Assembly (NCBI GenBank): GCA_963854835.1
Contig: OY978530.1
Span: forward strand, 10,517,872 to 10,581,871
Length of the DNA stretch: 64,000 nucleotides
DNA from: Megamerina dolium
Taxonomy: Eukaryota > Arthropoda > Insecta > Diptera > Megamerinidae
Direction of reading: 5' to 3'
A program made the translations under genes and the position numbers. Under the pieces are notes generated by a model that was not told the origin of the DNA, searched no databases, and saw only the letters and a program-made list of their open reading frames with translations. Shown one piece after another: positions 1 to 10,913 of the stretch (its first letter is position 1; each line of letters opens with the position of its first letter).

Positions 1-401
1 TGGCTTGCGTACTCCGTTAGCAGAGGCAGAATTTATTGCGTTCCATGCCTCTTATTTGGGGAGAAATCTTCTTTCGCCAACGATGGATTCAACGTCTGGA
101 AGAATGCTGGACATCGCATCACACTTCACGAAAATTCCAACGGTCATCATGATTGCAGTACTCAATTTAATGACAGAGCTCAAATCGGAGAATCGATGTA
201 GATATTACACTTTTACATGAAAAAGAAGTCTCTTACTGGAAAGAGACTTCTTCTGAAGAGAGTCGTGGCCGTGATAAAAGCTTTAGCCTCACGAGGACTT
301 CCATTCAGAGGTGACGACTAAAAATTCTGTTCACATCATAACGACAACTACTTGATGCTACTAGAATTAATGGCTCAATTCGATCCGTTCCTCGCCGAAC
401 A
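1..401 (+). pseudogene. hAT-like transposase (DUF4371/ZMYM1-like), N-terminal part
   Basis: Conceptual translation around 215-400 gives, across frame breaks, the block typical of hAT-related DUF4371 proteins: a tryptophan-rich start, then RVVAVIKALASRGLPFRGDD, then LLELMAQFDPFLAEH. The left end lies outside the window. The reading is broken by frameshifts, so this is a relic. It is cut at 402-403 by the Tc1-like element and resumes at 1926 with ITRFGNKGSGK, which is exactly the expected continuation. Family assignment is from motif recognition; strand and continuity across the insertion are seen directly. Confidence 0.72.
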
Positions 402-403
402 CA

Positions 404-430
404 CAGTTACTCACTAAAGTAAGTACACAC
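404..430 (+). repeat. Left terminal inverted repeat of the Tc1-like element
   Basis: 27 bp, perfect reverse complement of 1897-1923. Confidence 0.9.
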
Positions 431-555
431 GTAGTATGTTCGCGTTAATTCTGAAATAAATTAGCTTATTTCATATAAAATAACAAAATTAACTTTATTT
501 CAATTAAGGAAAACTTCAAACTTTAAAAATCAAAGATTACTTGAAAAATTTTCAT

Positions 556-1562
556 TTAATATTTGGTAGGATACCCTCTGGCCTTCAAGACTGCATTGAG
601 TCTATTTGCCATTGACTGAACCAATTTTCCAGTTGTTTCTGAGGTTATTTTGCTCCACTCTTCTACAAGGACTAGTTTTAAATAATTTTTATTGTTGATT
701 TGGTGTGTTGGTATATGACGATCCAAATGTTCCCATAGATGTTCTATTGGGTTCATATCCGGCGATTGAGGTGGGGTTTTGAGTTGCTTAGGCACATTGC
801 AAAGAAGCCACTCCCTGACAATGAGAGCAGTATGTTTGGGATCATTATCCTGCTGGAAGATGAATGACCCCTCAATACCCAAATTGATGGCGCTTTGCTT
901 TAAATTTTCTTTCAGAATATTATTCCATCAATTATAACCAAATTTCCCACCCCATTCGCCCCCATACACCTCCAAACCATTACTGAACCTCCTCCATGTT
1001 TTACTCTGCCAGCCATATTGTTAGGATTAAGTTCAGTATTTGATTTTCTCCATACTTTTCCACGTCCATCGGATTAATGAATATTGAACTTGCTTTCGTC
1101 AGAAAAAATTACGTTGTTCCAAAATGTATGATCGTATTCTTGGTGCGCCTTTGCAAAATCTATGCGCTTGCGTCGGTTGATTTCGTTTACAAAGGGCTTC
1201 TTTCGTATATTACGACCATGGTATCCTGCGCTATATAGGATACGTCGAATAGTTTGAGGGTTACAGTCTATCCCAAGATCATTTTGAATCTCGGATTTAA
1301 CTTTAGGAGCACTTTTTTTGGGATTTTGTTTTATTTTGCGAATGATTATTCGTTTTTCAGCATCAGTAAATGTGGCTGGGCGACCAGAACGGCTCCTATT
1401 TTTGACCAACCCGAAAGTTTCATACTTTTTTATAATCTTTTGAACAGTTGACGCACTTTTTTGAACAATTTTTCCAATTTTACGAGCTGATTTATTGTCT
1501 TTATGATATTTAATTATTAGTTCTTTTAAGTCCATTGAAATTTCTTTTCCTCTGGGAGCCAT
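556..1562 (-). pseudogene. Tc1-like transposase, broken
   Basis: The N-terminal 162 codons (1562-1074) start at an ATG with MAPRGKEIS and contain a paired helix-turn-helix DNA-binding region (KIGKIVQKSASTVQKIIKKY), a GRPA linker, and the first catalytic aspartate in FSDESKFNIH, where a stop follows. The C-terminal part (882-556) holds the second aspartate in FQQDNDPKHTA and the final acid in SPDMNPIEHLWE, giving a DDE-type site. The middle, 883-1073, is out of frame, so at least one frameshift and one stop separate the halves. Such proteins excise and insert the element at TA sites; this copy should be inactive. Confidence 0.88.
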
Positions 1563-1896
1563 TTCTAAAACTTAGTCCTTATTAATCACTCAACAAGTTT
1601 TTAAGTAATTATTGAAATTGATTTTTATATTCCTAACATAAAATTTGCCACTTCACTTTGGTTTTGGTTTAAACCACACGGTATTTATCCAAAAAACGCA
1701 CGCTGTGTACTAACTTTTGTTATATGAAAAATGATGACATCTCAATTAAAACGCTACAGCGTCTAACGGGAACAAGATATACTGATATTTTTTAGCGAAT
1801 AATACAATGCAAACATAAACTGAATCAGCAATTGCAGATAAGACATATAATATACAGAATAAGCTAATATTGGCTTGGAGTTCAAAGGCAAACGGG

Positions 1897-1923
1897 GTGT
1901 GTACTTACTTTAGTGAGTAACTG
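1897..1923 (-). repeat. Right terminal inverted repeat of the Tc1-like element
   Basis: 27 bp, perfect reverse complement of 404-430; followed by the TA target duplication. Confidence 0.9.
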
Positions 1924-1925
1924 TA

Positions 1926-3480
1926 TTACCAGATTTGGGAATAAAGGTAGCGGCAAAACAAATTATCTATCAAAAACAAGTTTATCGATCTTATGGGGAA
2001 AAAAGTTCTGGACGAAATCGTCAAAGAAATCAAGATAGCCAAATACTATTAGCTGATTGTCGACTCTTCTCTTGATATTTCTCATGTGCATCAGCTTTCA
2101 TTCATCATTAGATATGCAAAAGATAATGGAGTTCCCGTAGAGCGTTTTCTTCAATTCATCGAAAATCCAAAACACAAGGCTGAGAATCTCAAAAATGCTA
2201 TTCTGTCAACGCACGAATCTCTTAGCATCAACATCAACGATTATCGAGGACAAGCGTACGATACCGCTGCAAATATGTCTGGGCCGTACACAGGGCTTCA
2301 AGCGAGAATCAAAGAAACCAACAAATACGCCGATTATACGCCTTGTGCTGCTCATTCTTTAAATTTAGTTGGAAAACATACGGTAGAAAGTTGTCCAACG
2401 GCCGTAACGTATTTTGCAACGATCCAAAACGTGTATAATTTTTTTTTTGCACAACCCACCGCCGGGAAATCTTGACGAAACACTATGCAAATTCTGAATA
2501 TGGATGCATCGTTACTGTGAAGTCACTTGTTGGTCAGCTCAAGATGATGTCGTTCACGCCCATGAACATCATTTCCCAGAAGTCATCTCAGCTTTAGAAG
2601 AAATAGAAGATGATATAGTTGAAAAAGGTACGACGCGAAACGAAGCATTCGGTATTCGATAACAACTTGAATCATTAGAAACTACATTTATGCAACAGTT
2701 GTGCAGCTTCCTGTTATCTTCCATGAATTCTGTGAGTAAAAGTTACAAAATGTCAAGACAACTATTTTTGAGGTCGTTGAACTTTTAGAAGGGCTAAATA
2801 AAATGATTTGTGATACGCGTAATGATTTTGATTCGTATGAAAAAAAAGCGCTCGTCATTTCCAAAAACAAAGAATATAAAACGGTAATTACGCGAAAAAG
2901 GACGAGAATTTGTTGGTCGAGAAAACTTTGGAATAAATACCTTCAACGTCATTTTAGACAAAATTTTTTCTGAATTAGAAAAAAGAGAAAAAGCGTACAA
3001 AGTTTTTCGTAAAAAATTTTCAGTCATTACAGATATGCATCGTTTGAATGAACAAGAAATTCGTGAAAAACCAGCTCAATTAATAAATTTCTACGATCAA
3101 GATATCGAAGCATCGTTCGAAAATGATTTTATTTAAAAATTATTGCGTTAAAAAGAATATAGAAAAAAATTCTCCTATGGATTTGCTCAAATTACTAAGA
3201 AGCAATGAGCTCCACACAGTTTTTTCGAATGTTGATATAGCGTACCGAATGCTCGTTTGCACACCCGTATCAAATTGCAGCGCTGAAAGATCATTTTCCG
3301 TACTGCGGCAAGTCAAAAACTACTTAAGATGGTTCCACATCGATTAAACGCGCTCGCTTTGTTAGCTATAGAGTCAGATTTGCTTGTGTCTTTAGATTTT
3401 GATTCCGTCATCGATGAGTTTGCTTTCCGAAAATCGAGACGTAAAAATTTTAACTAATGAGCAATACTCTTCGAAAACAA
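1926..3480 (+). pseudogene. hAT-like transposase (DUF4371/ZMYM1-like), middle and C-terminal part
   Basis: Continuation of the pseudogene at 1-401. The block at 2086-2475 (RGQAYDTAANMSGPYTGLQA, then CAAHSLNLVG) is the conserved hAT catalytic-core segment that binds nucleic acid around the RNase H-like fold. The region 2480-3120 is readable only in pieces. At 3123-3347 the hAT dimerisation domain appears (SNCSAERSFSVLRQVKNYLR), followed by a terminal segment to about 3455. Multiple frameshifts and stops show long inactivity. The element's right end may lie near 3630-3700, where a G-rich stretch and a GGGGCGGCAAA-like motif sit, but I could not match a left inverted repeat. Confidence 0.78.
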
Positions 3481-3870
3481 TCGCATACATAATGGTAATT
3501 GCTCAATGTATCATATACTTCATGATTATTAGGATACTGATTATAATAAAATAAAATATTTGCTTTCAAAAAGGTGCATTTTATTTATTGGAAAACTTTT
3601 GTACCAAACTTATTCCACCATTGAAGAAGTTTCGCGATGGGAGGGGGGGTCAATTTTCGCAACTGCCTAGGGGCGGCAAATTTCTAAATCCGGGTTTGAA
3701 TATAGAATATAATAATTGTTGCTAGAACATTATAGTAATGAAATATAATAATATTATATATACAATATAATATATAATATAATAATATAAGAATAACTTA
3801 AAAATGTAGTGAGCCAAGGCGCACAAATTAGGCGCGCACCATTTTGGCTCACAACACCTCCACCACTTAC
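3481..3870. other. AT-rich stretch without a gene
   Basis: Probable untranslated end of the hAT-like element (to about 3700), then a short irregular AT repeat at 3715-3795. No open frame or family motif recognised. Confidence 0.5.
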
Positions 3871-3879
3871 AAACAAAGA

Positions 3880-4640
3880 TTTGGTGTACAAAATTAACCA
3901 TACAAATTCATTCCGCATACTTCAGATAATTATAGGATATATTCTGCGCTTTATAAACCACACGAGATAAAAAAAGGAGTTAAGGCAGAAGCAAATAGTT
4001 CTAACTCCCACCGAGATAGATCACGTCTCAATAGTAATTGCTAAAGGAATTCAAATTTCCAACTTTGAAGATGAAATCAAACATCAAACAAACAAACACC
4101 ATTTTTAGACGTTCTATGTGTTGGAGACCGCTTGGAAACGTCAACATTACCATTCGACGTCAAGCATTAAATATTGCTGCCATACAACGACTTTATAACA
4201 AAACTATTGATACAGATGATTCATACAAAAAATCGCCATTGCGGAAGCCAAGCTCTGTTAACCATTATAAGACAGAGATTTTGGCCAATAAAACGAAAAT
4301 TCATGGAGCGGTCAACTGTTAAAAATTGTGTAAGATGTACCAAGGCCAAACCAAAACTATTTGGTAAAATTGTGGGCAACCTCCTTTCAACAAGTGTCAC
4401 GCCAGCAAGACCATTCATCAATTCAGGCGTTGACCCTTATGGACCGTTTTGGGTTCACTTTTAGGTCAGAGGAAAGAGACCACAAAAGGGTTATATAGCA
4501 GTATTTCGTAAATTTGCAAGAAGTGCAGTAGATTTGGAATTAGTCAGCGATCTATCGACTGACGTATTTCTTGGAGCATTAAGACGCATCATAAGTGCTG
4601 TGACAACGCAACAAAATTTGTTGGTGCCAAAAGTCAACTA
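3880..4640 (+). pseudogene. BEL/Pao polyprotein fragment: end of RNase H region and integrase
   Basis: Frames shift repeatedly, but the order of BEL/Pao motifs is clear: an LTPTEID-like linker near 4000, the integrase zinc-binding region (QALLTIIRQRFWPIKRK, then NCVRCTKAKP, 4250-4350), the start of the integrase core (ARPFINSGVDPYGPFWVHF, 4405-4464), and AVDLELVSDLSTDVFLGALR near 4530-4590. At least one stop (after WVHF) and several frameshifts disrupt it. No LTRs were found. The fragment leads into the 5040-5900 block of the same element. Confidence 0.8.
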
Positions 4641-5039
4641 GTAGAGCTTAATCAAGCAGTTCCTTCCAACGAATCTCGAGTTTCAATTATAAAGGAGTGC
4701 AGCGGAAGAGGCATAACTTTTCATTTTTAATATGATGTATACACCGAGTCAATTGTATTTTTATTTCAATATCCTTAAGAGAAGTCAGACATAACAGGGC
4801 TGCCATTTATGTTATAACAATGCTAAGTTTTTACATGAAATTTACGTATTTAATGCATAACAATTTTATTCCTCCAGCCGCAATATCAGCTAAACATTTA
4901 CTCATCAGAAGTGTGAACTTCCATTGCATCTCTTACACATGAAGAATTAAATAATGTAATCATCGATGATAAAAGAATCTTGGATTCTAGACCCATCAGC
5001 CCGATTTTCGAAGAATTTTGGAAGCGCTGGTCACGGAAC

Positions 5040-5900
5040 TATTTGTGCAAGCTCCCATAAATAAAAATAGGTGGAAAAACAAACAATATCCGCATTGGTT
5101 AAATGGCCTCTGTGGCGAATAATACATACTTATCAAAGCAACGATGGCTTAGTGAAAGTAGTTAATGTCAAAACCGAAACAGGAATTCTAAAACGTTACC
5201 ATTACCTATCAATTTCGAAAACAACGCTGATCAAGTCCAAAACAGGAATTAGAGGAAGTACCAAAGTAAAAACAACGACTACCAGATGTCTCAAATATCT
5301 TGACATTGATCACAACACTGATGATACTGTAGATAACAGTAATGGGCTCTCCAATATAAGTCAATTGTTTTGCATCACAACTTGGCATCCACTTTGAAGG
5401 CATAGGAACAGCTGCCATCCGCTTACTGAAATTTACTCATATACTACAATTTACAACCTTATTGGACTGAAGCGGCCTTATTGTTAAACGGAACAAGGAC
5501 TCTACGTCGACTCTTTCAAAAAATGAAGCAAAACGGCACTTGTAGTAAATTAACTAACACTTCCGAACGACTATAGAACAAGTTGCGTTTGGATGACAAG
5601 TTATTCACAGGTAGTCGAGTCAGAAGAGGGGCAATTAATTTCGTCGAGCGAATTCTCGAATTGTTCTTGAGAGTAATCGCAAATTGACCTCAAAGCTTCC
5701 ACACGAAAGGTATGGTATATCCAAAGTGAGTATATATTTTGACAACTATGCACTCTAGGTCCACTTCAAGTCAATTGCATGGTCAATTGTGGGCTGTACA
5801 AATAACACCTACGATATTAGGCTTGATAGGCAATTTACGGAGAATGTTTTCTCTACCCGATCTCTCTCAGTACGTTTCCAAAGTTTACCGAAACATTGCC
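5040..5900 (+). pseudogene. BEL/Pao DUF5641 tail and envelope-like remnant
   Basis: At 5090-5250 the DUF5641 segment that follows the integrase in BEL/Pao polyproteins is recognisable (GLVKVVNVKTETGILKR). From about 5430 another reading appears (YNLQPYWTEAALLLNGTRTL, later SRVRRGAINFVE), which resembles the envelope-like third gene some BEL/Pao (roo-type) and Ty3/gypsy elements carry; the RVRR motif is like a furin site. Stops and frameshifts run throughout, so no functional protein can be made. The envelope call is an inference from motif style. Confidence 0.55.
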
Positions 5901-5914
5901 GTCACAAAATCCAA

Positions 5915-6480
5915 CTAATTTCGTTTCAAGCCCGTTTTCGAGAATAATTTTTTCAAGAAATTGGAAATAATGTCCGACTGTTCGCCATTCCGTTCACTGT
6001 ATACTATAACACGAACTTTCACAACACTTTTTGGGAGAACCATTCGAAAGAGAACGGGAAACATCGTGGAACGATTATTGGACGTTTCAGTAGAAATGGT
6101 AATAAATCTCAATTTTTTCAAATCTTCTTTCAGCAGCTCGAATGAATAGGGAGCAAATAAATTTGAAAAATATTCGTCGAGCAACCTCTAGATCTGAAAA
6201 TAAGGATATGGTCTGATTACAACCGGTGTTTTTTACGTACGTATACGTACGTACGAATGGTTTTCTATAATCGTATGCCCACATACATTTCCAAGCCGCA
6301 TTTTTTAAATGGTCTTTACTTGGAGCGGCAAAAAAATCACTGATATTTTTGTTCGCGAGTGCTGCTTTGACAGTACCTGTGTGTTGTGTTCATAGGTTTT
6401 TAACTTTCGTACATTCCAACAGTAAAAGTGAACACAGAATCACATTTGCTACAGCGAACTTTCGATTCGTCATTTTTTCT
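5915..6480 (-). pseudogene. hAT-like transposase fragment (ZNF862/KIAA1586-like)
   Basis: Reading the minus strand from about 6480 to 5915 gives, over several frames, a segment ending in ISDFFAAPSKDHLKNAAWK, a short region with HSF/NTGCNQT-like spacing, and then ISTETSNNRSTMFPVLFRM with SERNGEQSDIISNFLKKLF, all in the order seen in hAT-related proteins with an N-terminal zinc finger. Frames break at least three times and both ends are missing. A tiny palindromic ACGT run at 6235-6255 lies inside it. The family name is tentative. Confidence 0.5.
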
Positions 6481-6945
6481 TTGCAAAAATGGATATATTT
6501 TTTAAATCTCATCACTAAAAGTGCACGTTCGTTTTTTCGGAGGTATTTTCGATTATTAAATTGAAAAAAGAGTGAATAAACAAACAGTTCATACTCACGA
6601 TCGGAACAAAGGAAATAGAAAAATGAATCACTACGATCTCTGTGCAAAAATATTATTTTGTATTGACAACAAATGATAACTCATACTGAATTCGGGCTTT
6701 TTTACCAAATGACAACAAATGAATAAAAAGACAATGACATAAATTCAAGAGCAATGTTGGTATCACATGCTCTCTATCTAAAATTCGTATTTGGATTTTT
6801 TACTTATTTTCTTTTTTTTTCCACAAAACGAAATTAAAAAATTTAAAATATCGTGGAAAATTGGAGAATATCTGGAAATCTTAATAAAATCGTAACAAAA
6901 CCGTAACAAGACCGAAAATCGTAATAGTTACGACAAAATCGTAAC
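6481..6945. other. AT-rich stretch without a recognised gene
   Basis: Short open frames on both strands have no family motif. The run at 6880-6945 repeats CGTAAC/CGTAAT-type words (AAATCGTAACAAAACCGTAACA...), a weak local repeat. Confidence 0.4.
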
Positions 6946-6951
6946 GGATGG

Positions 6952-7488
6952 TCACTTTAGTCTAGACCTAACGTCGTGCGAATCGTACGAAGTACGAAAC
7001 ATATTTCGATAAGAAATCTTTTTTGTAATGCCACGAATTTTAAGAGAAGTATGTACAAGACCACAAAAGTATATACCAAATATTAGAAATGGACGCAGTA
7101 CCCGAAGTTTGTCAGCAGATAAGTCACCCATTATTTGGGTTAATAACTTGGGCTTGTAACGGAAACAATGTACACAGCCTAGCACAGTTTCTGCAAGCTT
7201 CTTGAACATTAACAGCTTTTGGACCAGCCTGATGGTTTTGAAAATGCAGATGACAGATATACGTTTTTATGAAATGCGAATTCTTTAATAGAAGCAAAGG
7301 AAACTTGGCATAGTAGGAAATGGGTGCATTAAGAAGACGACCACCTTCTCGTATATAGGATGCAGGAACCAACCTCGATTGCCGACGAGCCAGGCCGAAT
7401 TCCAATACGTGCAACGGCGCCCTAACATACGAAAATATACACTTTGTATGCTACAGAGAGGCATAATAATTTTGGAAAATTCCTCCAA
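6952..7488 (-). pseudogene. BEL/Pao integrase zinc-binding fragment
   Basis: The minus strand reads GGRLLNAPISYYAKFPLLLL with HFIKTYICHLHFQNHQAGPKA (7345-7210), then CVHCFRYKPKLLTQIMGDLS (7175-7100), and a PFLIFGIYFCG core start (about 7090-7060). This is the linker, H2C2 zinc region and integrase start of a BEL/Pao polyprotein. A frameshift separates the two halves. It is in the opposite orientation to the BEL pieces on either side, so it comes from a separate insertion. Confidence 0.75.
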
Positions 7489-7516
7489 AAAGGGATTTGA
7501 AATAAATCAGTAAATA

Positions 7517-7713
7517 TGTGGCACTTATAAGCCCCACATACTTATTTTAGCCGGTTCCGAACGGCAGAACCCTTGTGACATCACCTTTTCGGGGCTTTGC
7601 ACAGAGTTTTTTTAGAAGCTTCTGCATTTCAAATTGTTACTTCCGGAAGAATTACCAAATCCTTGCCGATGGATGGGCATCGTTCGAAAGAACAATCTTT
7701 TTAATATTAAATC
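7517..7713 (-). mobile_element. tRNA-derived SINE, 3' part
   Basis: Reverse complement of the body of the SINE seen complete at 30,895-31,257: it carries the GCCGGTTCCGAACGGCAGAA-like block, the AGAAGCTT block and the ATTAAATTTGTT-like segment. It stops where the BEL LTR begins (7718), so the tRNA-like head is missing. No head portion is seen beyond the right LTR at 14,211. Confidence 0.8.
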
Positions 7714-7717
7714 TATG

Positions 7718-8017
7718 TGTTCAGTCGCCGTAAAGCTTTTTCATTAGTTTCTATTCATATATTATCTTAGTATTCATGTACCTTCTTGATAAGTACTCTT
7801 AACTATCAATTATTGTATCCCAATATTCATTGTGCTAATAGTTTGACACTGCACTAATTATCTATACTAAATTAAGGGTTCAATTCCAACAACCGAATAT
7901 GTAATTCTCTTTCGTAATTTTGCAATTTTGCATTTCTCGTCGTTTAGACAATTCATAAAAATTGAATTTTTTACATACATCGTGAAGAATCAAATAGCCT
8001 TTTTTGATTTCTTCCAT
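7718..8017 (+). repeat. Left LTR of the BEL/Pao element (probable extent)
   Basis: The first 195 bp match the right LTR at 14,018-14,211 with scattered substitutions. A probable primer-binding site starts at 8018, so the LTR would be about 300 bp; the right copy seems truncated after 14,211. The exact 3' border is inferred. Confidence 0.65.
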
Positions 8018-8034
8018 TGGCGACCGTGACAGGA
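8018..8034 (+). other. Probable primer-binding site of the BEL/Pao element
   Basis: TGGCGACCGTGACAGGA begins with the TGG complementary to a tRNA CCA end and resembles BEL/Pao primer sites; the tRNA identity was not determined. Confidence 0.5.
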
Positions 8035-8180
8035 CATGTAAGACCTCGATATATTTAAAGGCATTTAGAAATGATCTTGGACAACGTTTTGTAAAAAAAA
8101 GGCAGTAAGAAAAATATCGAAAAGAAGCCCACGCGGCAAATTCACGATATTCCTTCGACTCATAACTGTAACAAGTCACT

Positions 8181-8555
8181 ATGGCCGAAGCAAAAATCGC
8201 TAAACAAAAAATTAAACGTGTTACAGTTATTGCACAACAACAACGTGTCAAGGAATTCACCGATTGCAAATTAGCCACTGCATCGGTTGAGGAACTTGCT
8301 ACCAGACTCCAGGCGCTTGAAAAGTATTATGTAGAATTTCAAATGATTCAAGCCAATTTAGAGAAGTTGGAGGGCAGTGACATGCAACAACTGCAGAAAT
8401 GCCGAACTTGCAAACGTAACCATCACACCCTTCTCCGCAATAATATATTTTACATAAATACACCCCCTTCTCCTGAATCGGCTTATTGTATTACTCCTAA
8501 AAGTGATTGGCAATTACATCCACACATTTTACCAAAAAAAAACCGCTTCAAGTAG
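8181..8555 (+). pseudogene. BEL/Pao Gag remnant
   Basis: Starts at an ATG (MAEAKIAKQKIKRVT) with a lysine-rich, coiled-coil-like N-terminus typical of BEL Gag. It jumps after about 70 residues straight into the zinc-knuckle sequence CRTCKRNHHTLL. The roughly 300-residue central Gag region (DUF1759) between these parts is missing, so this is an internal deletion rather than a simple frameshift. A full-length copy would make the capsid precursor. Confidence 0.75.
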
Positions 8556-8900
8556 CCCTGCACTCGCTGCAAATAAGGTCAATGAACGCTAGCACTCTTA
8601 CTTCTACAGCGCATAATTCCACGTTTACGGTTCTTCTCGATACTACGCTCATTCATATTGTCAACAAATGGGGATTTCCAATTCCTTGCAGAGCATTACT
8701 AGACTCTGGATCTCAGTTAAATTTTGTCCCAGAGCATGTCGCTGTCCAGCTGGGCATAAAACGTCAATTAGCTGACGTTGAAATTTGCGGCATTGGTAAA
8801 ACTAGCGCATCAGCTCGTCATTCTGTTACAACAATAATAAAATCCAACACGTCTGCTTATTCAGCTGAGTTTACATTTTTGATATTGCCACGTATTGGTA
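8507..8900 (+). pseudogene. BEL/Pao protease, 5' portion
   Basis: Carries the aspartic-protease active-site motif RALLDSGSQLNFV (near 8690-8730) and the following conserved IKRQLADVEICGIG segment of DUF1758. It is broken at about 8900 by the LINE insertion; the remainder resumes at 10,655. Confidence 0.82.
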
Positions 8901-10654
8901 AAAAGAAAAGATCAAGTGCCTGAGTGGCGGTTTAAATCCCGGAGCCTCTTCTTGTCGTGATGGAAATGGGAATCTGGTTACAGATGTCCAGAGTGTACTG
9001 AGCCTATGGAGGGAACGCTTCTCCACGTTACTGAATGGCGATGCTACGAACAATTCCGCCAGTGAAGGAGATTGCCCGATAACCCCAATTACAGACGATG
9101 GTGTTGATATTCCACCACCCGACCATGACGAGGTTGAAACGGCCATTTTAAGGCTGAAGAACAACAAAGCTGCAGGTGCTGATGGCCTGCCTGCCGAGTT
9201 GTTTAAGACCGGAGGCGATGAGCTGCTCACCCGCATGCACTAGCTCATAAGCAGAATATGGTCGGATGAAAGCATACCTGATGATTGGAGGCTCAGTGTT
9301 CTCTGTCCTGTACATAAAAAAGGAGACCCCACAATTTGCGCCAACTACCGTGGAATAAGTCTCCTGAGCATCGCATACAAGGTTCTATCGAGCGTACTGT
9401 GTGAAAGGTTGAAGCCTATGATCAGCAACCTGATTGGACCTTATCAGTGTGGCTTCAGACCTGGTAAATCCACCATCGACCAAATTTTCACACTGCACCA
9501 AATCCTGGAGAAGACCCAAGAAAAACAGATCGACACACACCACCTATTTGTTGATTATAAAGCCGCTTTCGACAGCCCGGTAAGGGATTACCTCTATGCA
9601 ACAATGTCTGAGTTCGGTATTCCTGCAAAGCTCATTCGACTATGTAGAATGACACTGCATAACTCCCGTTGTGCAGTGAAAATTGGGAAGGACCTCTCCG
9701 CACCGTTTAATACCGAACGGGGTTTCAGACAAGGTGATTCGTTATCGTGCGACTTCTTCAATCTTATTATGGAGAAAATAATACGAGCTGCTGATCTACG
9801 ACATAATGGCACAAAAGTGTCATGCTGTTAGCTTATGCCGACGATATTGACATAATCGGCATGAACACTCGAGCAGTAAGTGCAGCATTCTCAGAGTTGG
9901 AAAGAGAGTCGCGTCGGATGGGTCTCACGGTGAACGAGGGCAAGACGAAGTATCTAGTGTCAATTAACAAAGAGTCCCGGCGTCTTGGACAGCACGTCAC
10001 TGTTGACAACTACGCTTTTGAAGTAGTAAGGGACTTTGTCTATCTTGGAACCAGCATTAACAGCAGTAATGACGTCAGCTTGGAGATTATGCGTAGGATA
10101 ACTCTTGCTAACAGGTGTTACTTTGGGCTGAGTAAGCAATTGAGAAGTCGAGCCCTCTCTCGAAGAACGAAAACTACACTCTACAAGTCTCTCATCATGC
10201 CTGTCCTAACATATGGCGCTGAAGCCTGGACAATTTCCACCTCATATGAGCGAATGCTTGGAGTTTTCAAGAGAAAAGTCCTACGCAGGATCTATTTGCG
10301 TTGGTGGCGAGTACCGAATAAGGTACAACCATGAGCTGTACGAGCTGTATGCCGATATTGACATAGTAAAGCGCATCAAAATCCAGTGGCTGCGCTGGCT
10401 AGGTCATGTCGAGCGAATGGAAGAACACGAACACGCTCCAGCTAAGAAGGTGTTATATTCGAAACCCGCTGGAGGACGACGCAGAAGAGGAAAACCTAAC
10501 CAACGGTGGAAAGACCAAGTACTGGAGAACCTGACGGCGCTAGGAATTTCTAACTGGCGCCAGCTAGCGAAGAACAGAGATGGCTGGCGAAGCATATTAT
10601 TTTCGGCCTAAATCGATATTCGGTTGTTATGGCCACATAAGTAAGTAAGTAACA
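8900..10654 (+). mobile_element. RTE-like LINE, 5'-truncated copy A
   Basis: Near-identical by eye to 20,005-21,760 of copy B. It lacks the endonuclease half and starts at GAAAAGATCAAG. It ends in (TAAG)n after GGCCACATAAG. A short target duplication, TATTGGT, flanks it (8893-8899 and 10,655-10,661), and the BEL protease reading resumes after it. 5' truncation with a simple-repeat tail is normal for target-primed retrotransposition. Confidence 0.92.
8926..10611 (+). pseudogene. RTE-like LINE reverse transcriptase, copy A
   Basis: Contains the reverse-transcriptase blocks FRPGKSTIDQIF, VDYKAAFDS and RGFRQGDSLSC, then the catalytic YADD in a second frame (9822 onward), and the C-terminal arginine-rich GGRRRRGKP region to a stop at 10,611. 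Lesions: a CAG-to-TAG nonsense change at 9241, a 10-bp deletion near 9808 relative to copy C just before YADD, and a deletion near 10,290 relative to copy B. The catalytic motif itself survives. Confidence 0.9.
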
Positions 10655-10913
10655 TATTGGTGAACATTACCCAGAATTTCATTTTGACATATCCCAATGG
10701 AATGTACCAGCAGATTTACACTTGGCTGATCCTACATTTTACAAGTCCCAAAAAATCGATGTACTATTGGGCGCTGAAATCTTTCTTGATTTATTAATTA
10801 ACGAGCAAATCCGGTTAGCTGATGATTTACCTCTTCTTCAAAACACGAAGCTGGGGTGGATAGTTACTGGTAGAATCTCTGCAACAAAAAAGCTCAGTTT
10901 ACAGTGCAGCTAA
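10655..10913 (+). pseudogene. BEL/Pao protease, 3' portion
   Basis: Resumes the protease cut at 8900: WNVPADLHLADPTFYKSQK, then IDVLLGAEIFLDLL and NTKLGWIVTGRIS, the standard DUF1758 ending before the reverse transcriptase. A stop ends it at 10,913. Confidence 0.82.

Larger units (their letters stand above)
404..1923 (-). mobile_element. Tc1-like DNA transposon inserted in the hAT pseudogene
   Basis: The element is about 1.52 kb and is bounded by 27-bp terminal inverted repeats that match perfectly by eye (404-430 and 1897-1923; both read inward from CAGTTACTCACTAAAG). The right flank is TA (1924-1925) and the left flank is CA (402-403), consistent with a mutated TA target duplication. Removing the element restores the reading of the surrounding hAT pseudogene. 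It carries a broken minus-strand transposase. Confidence 0.9.
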
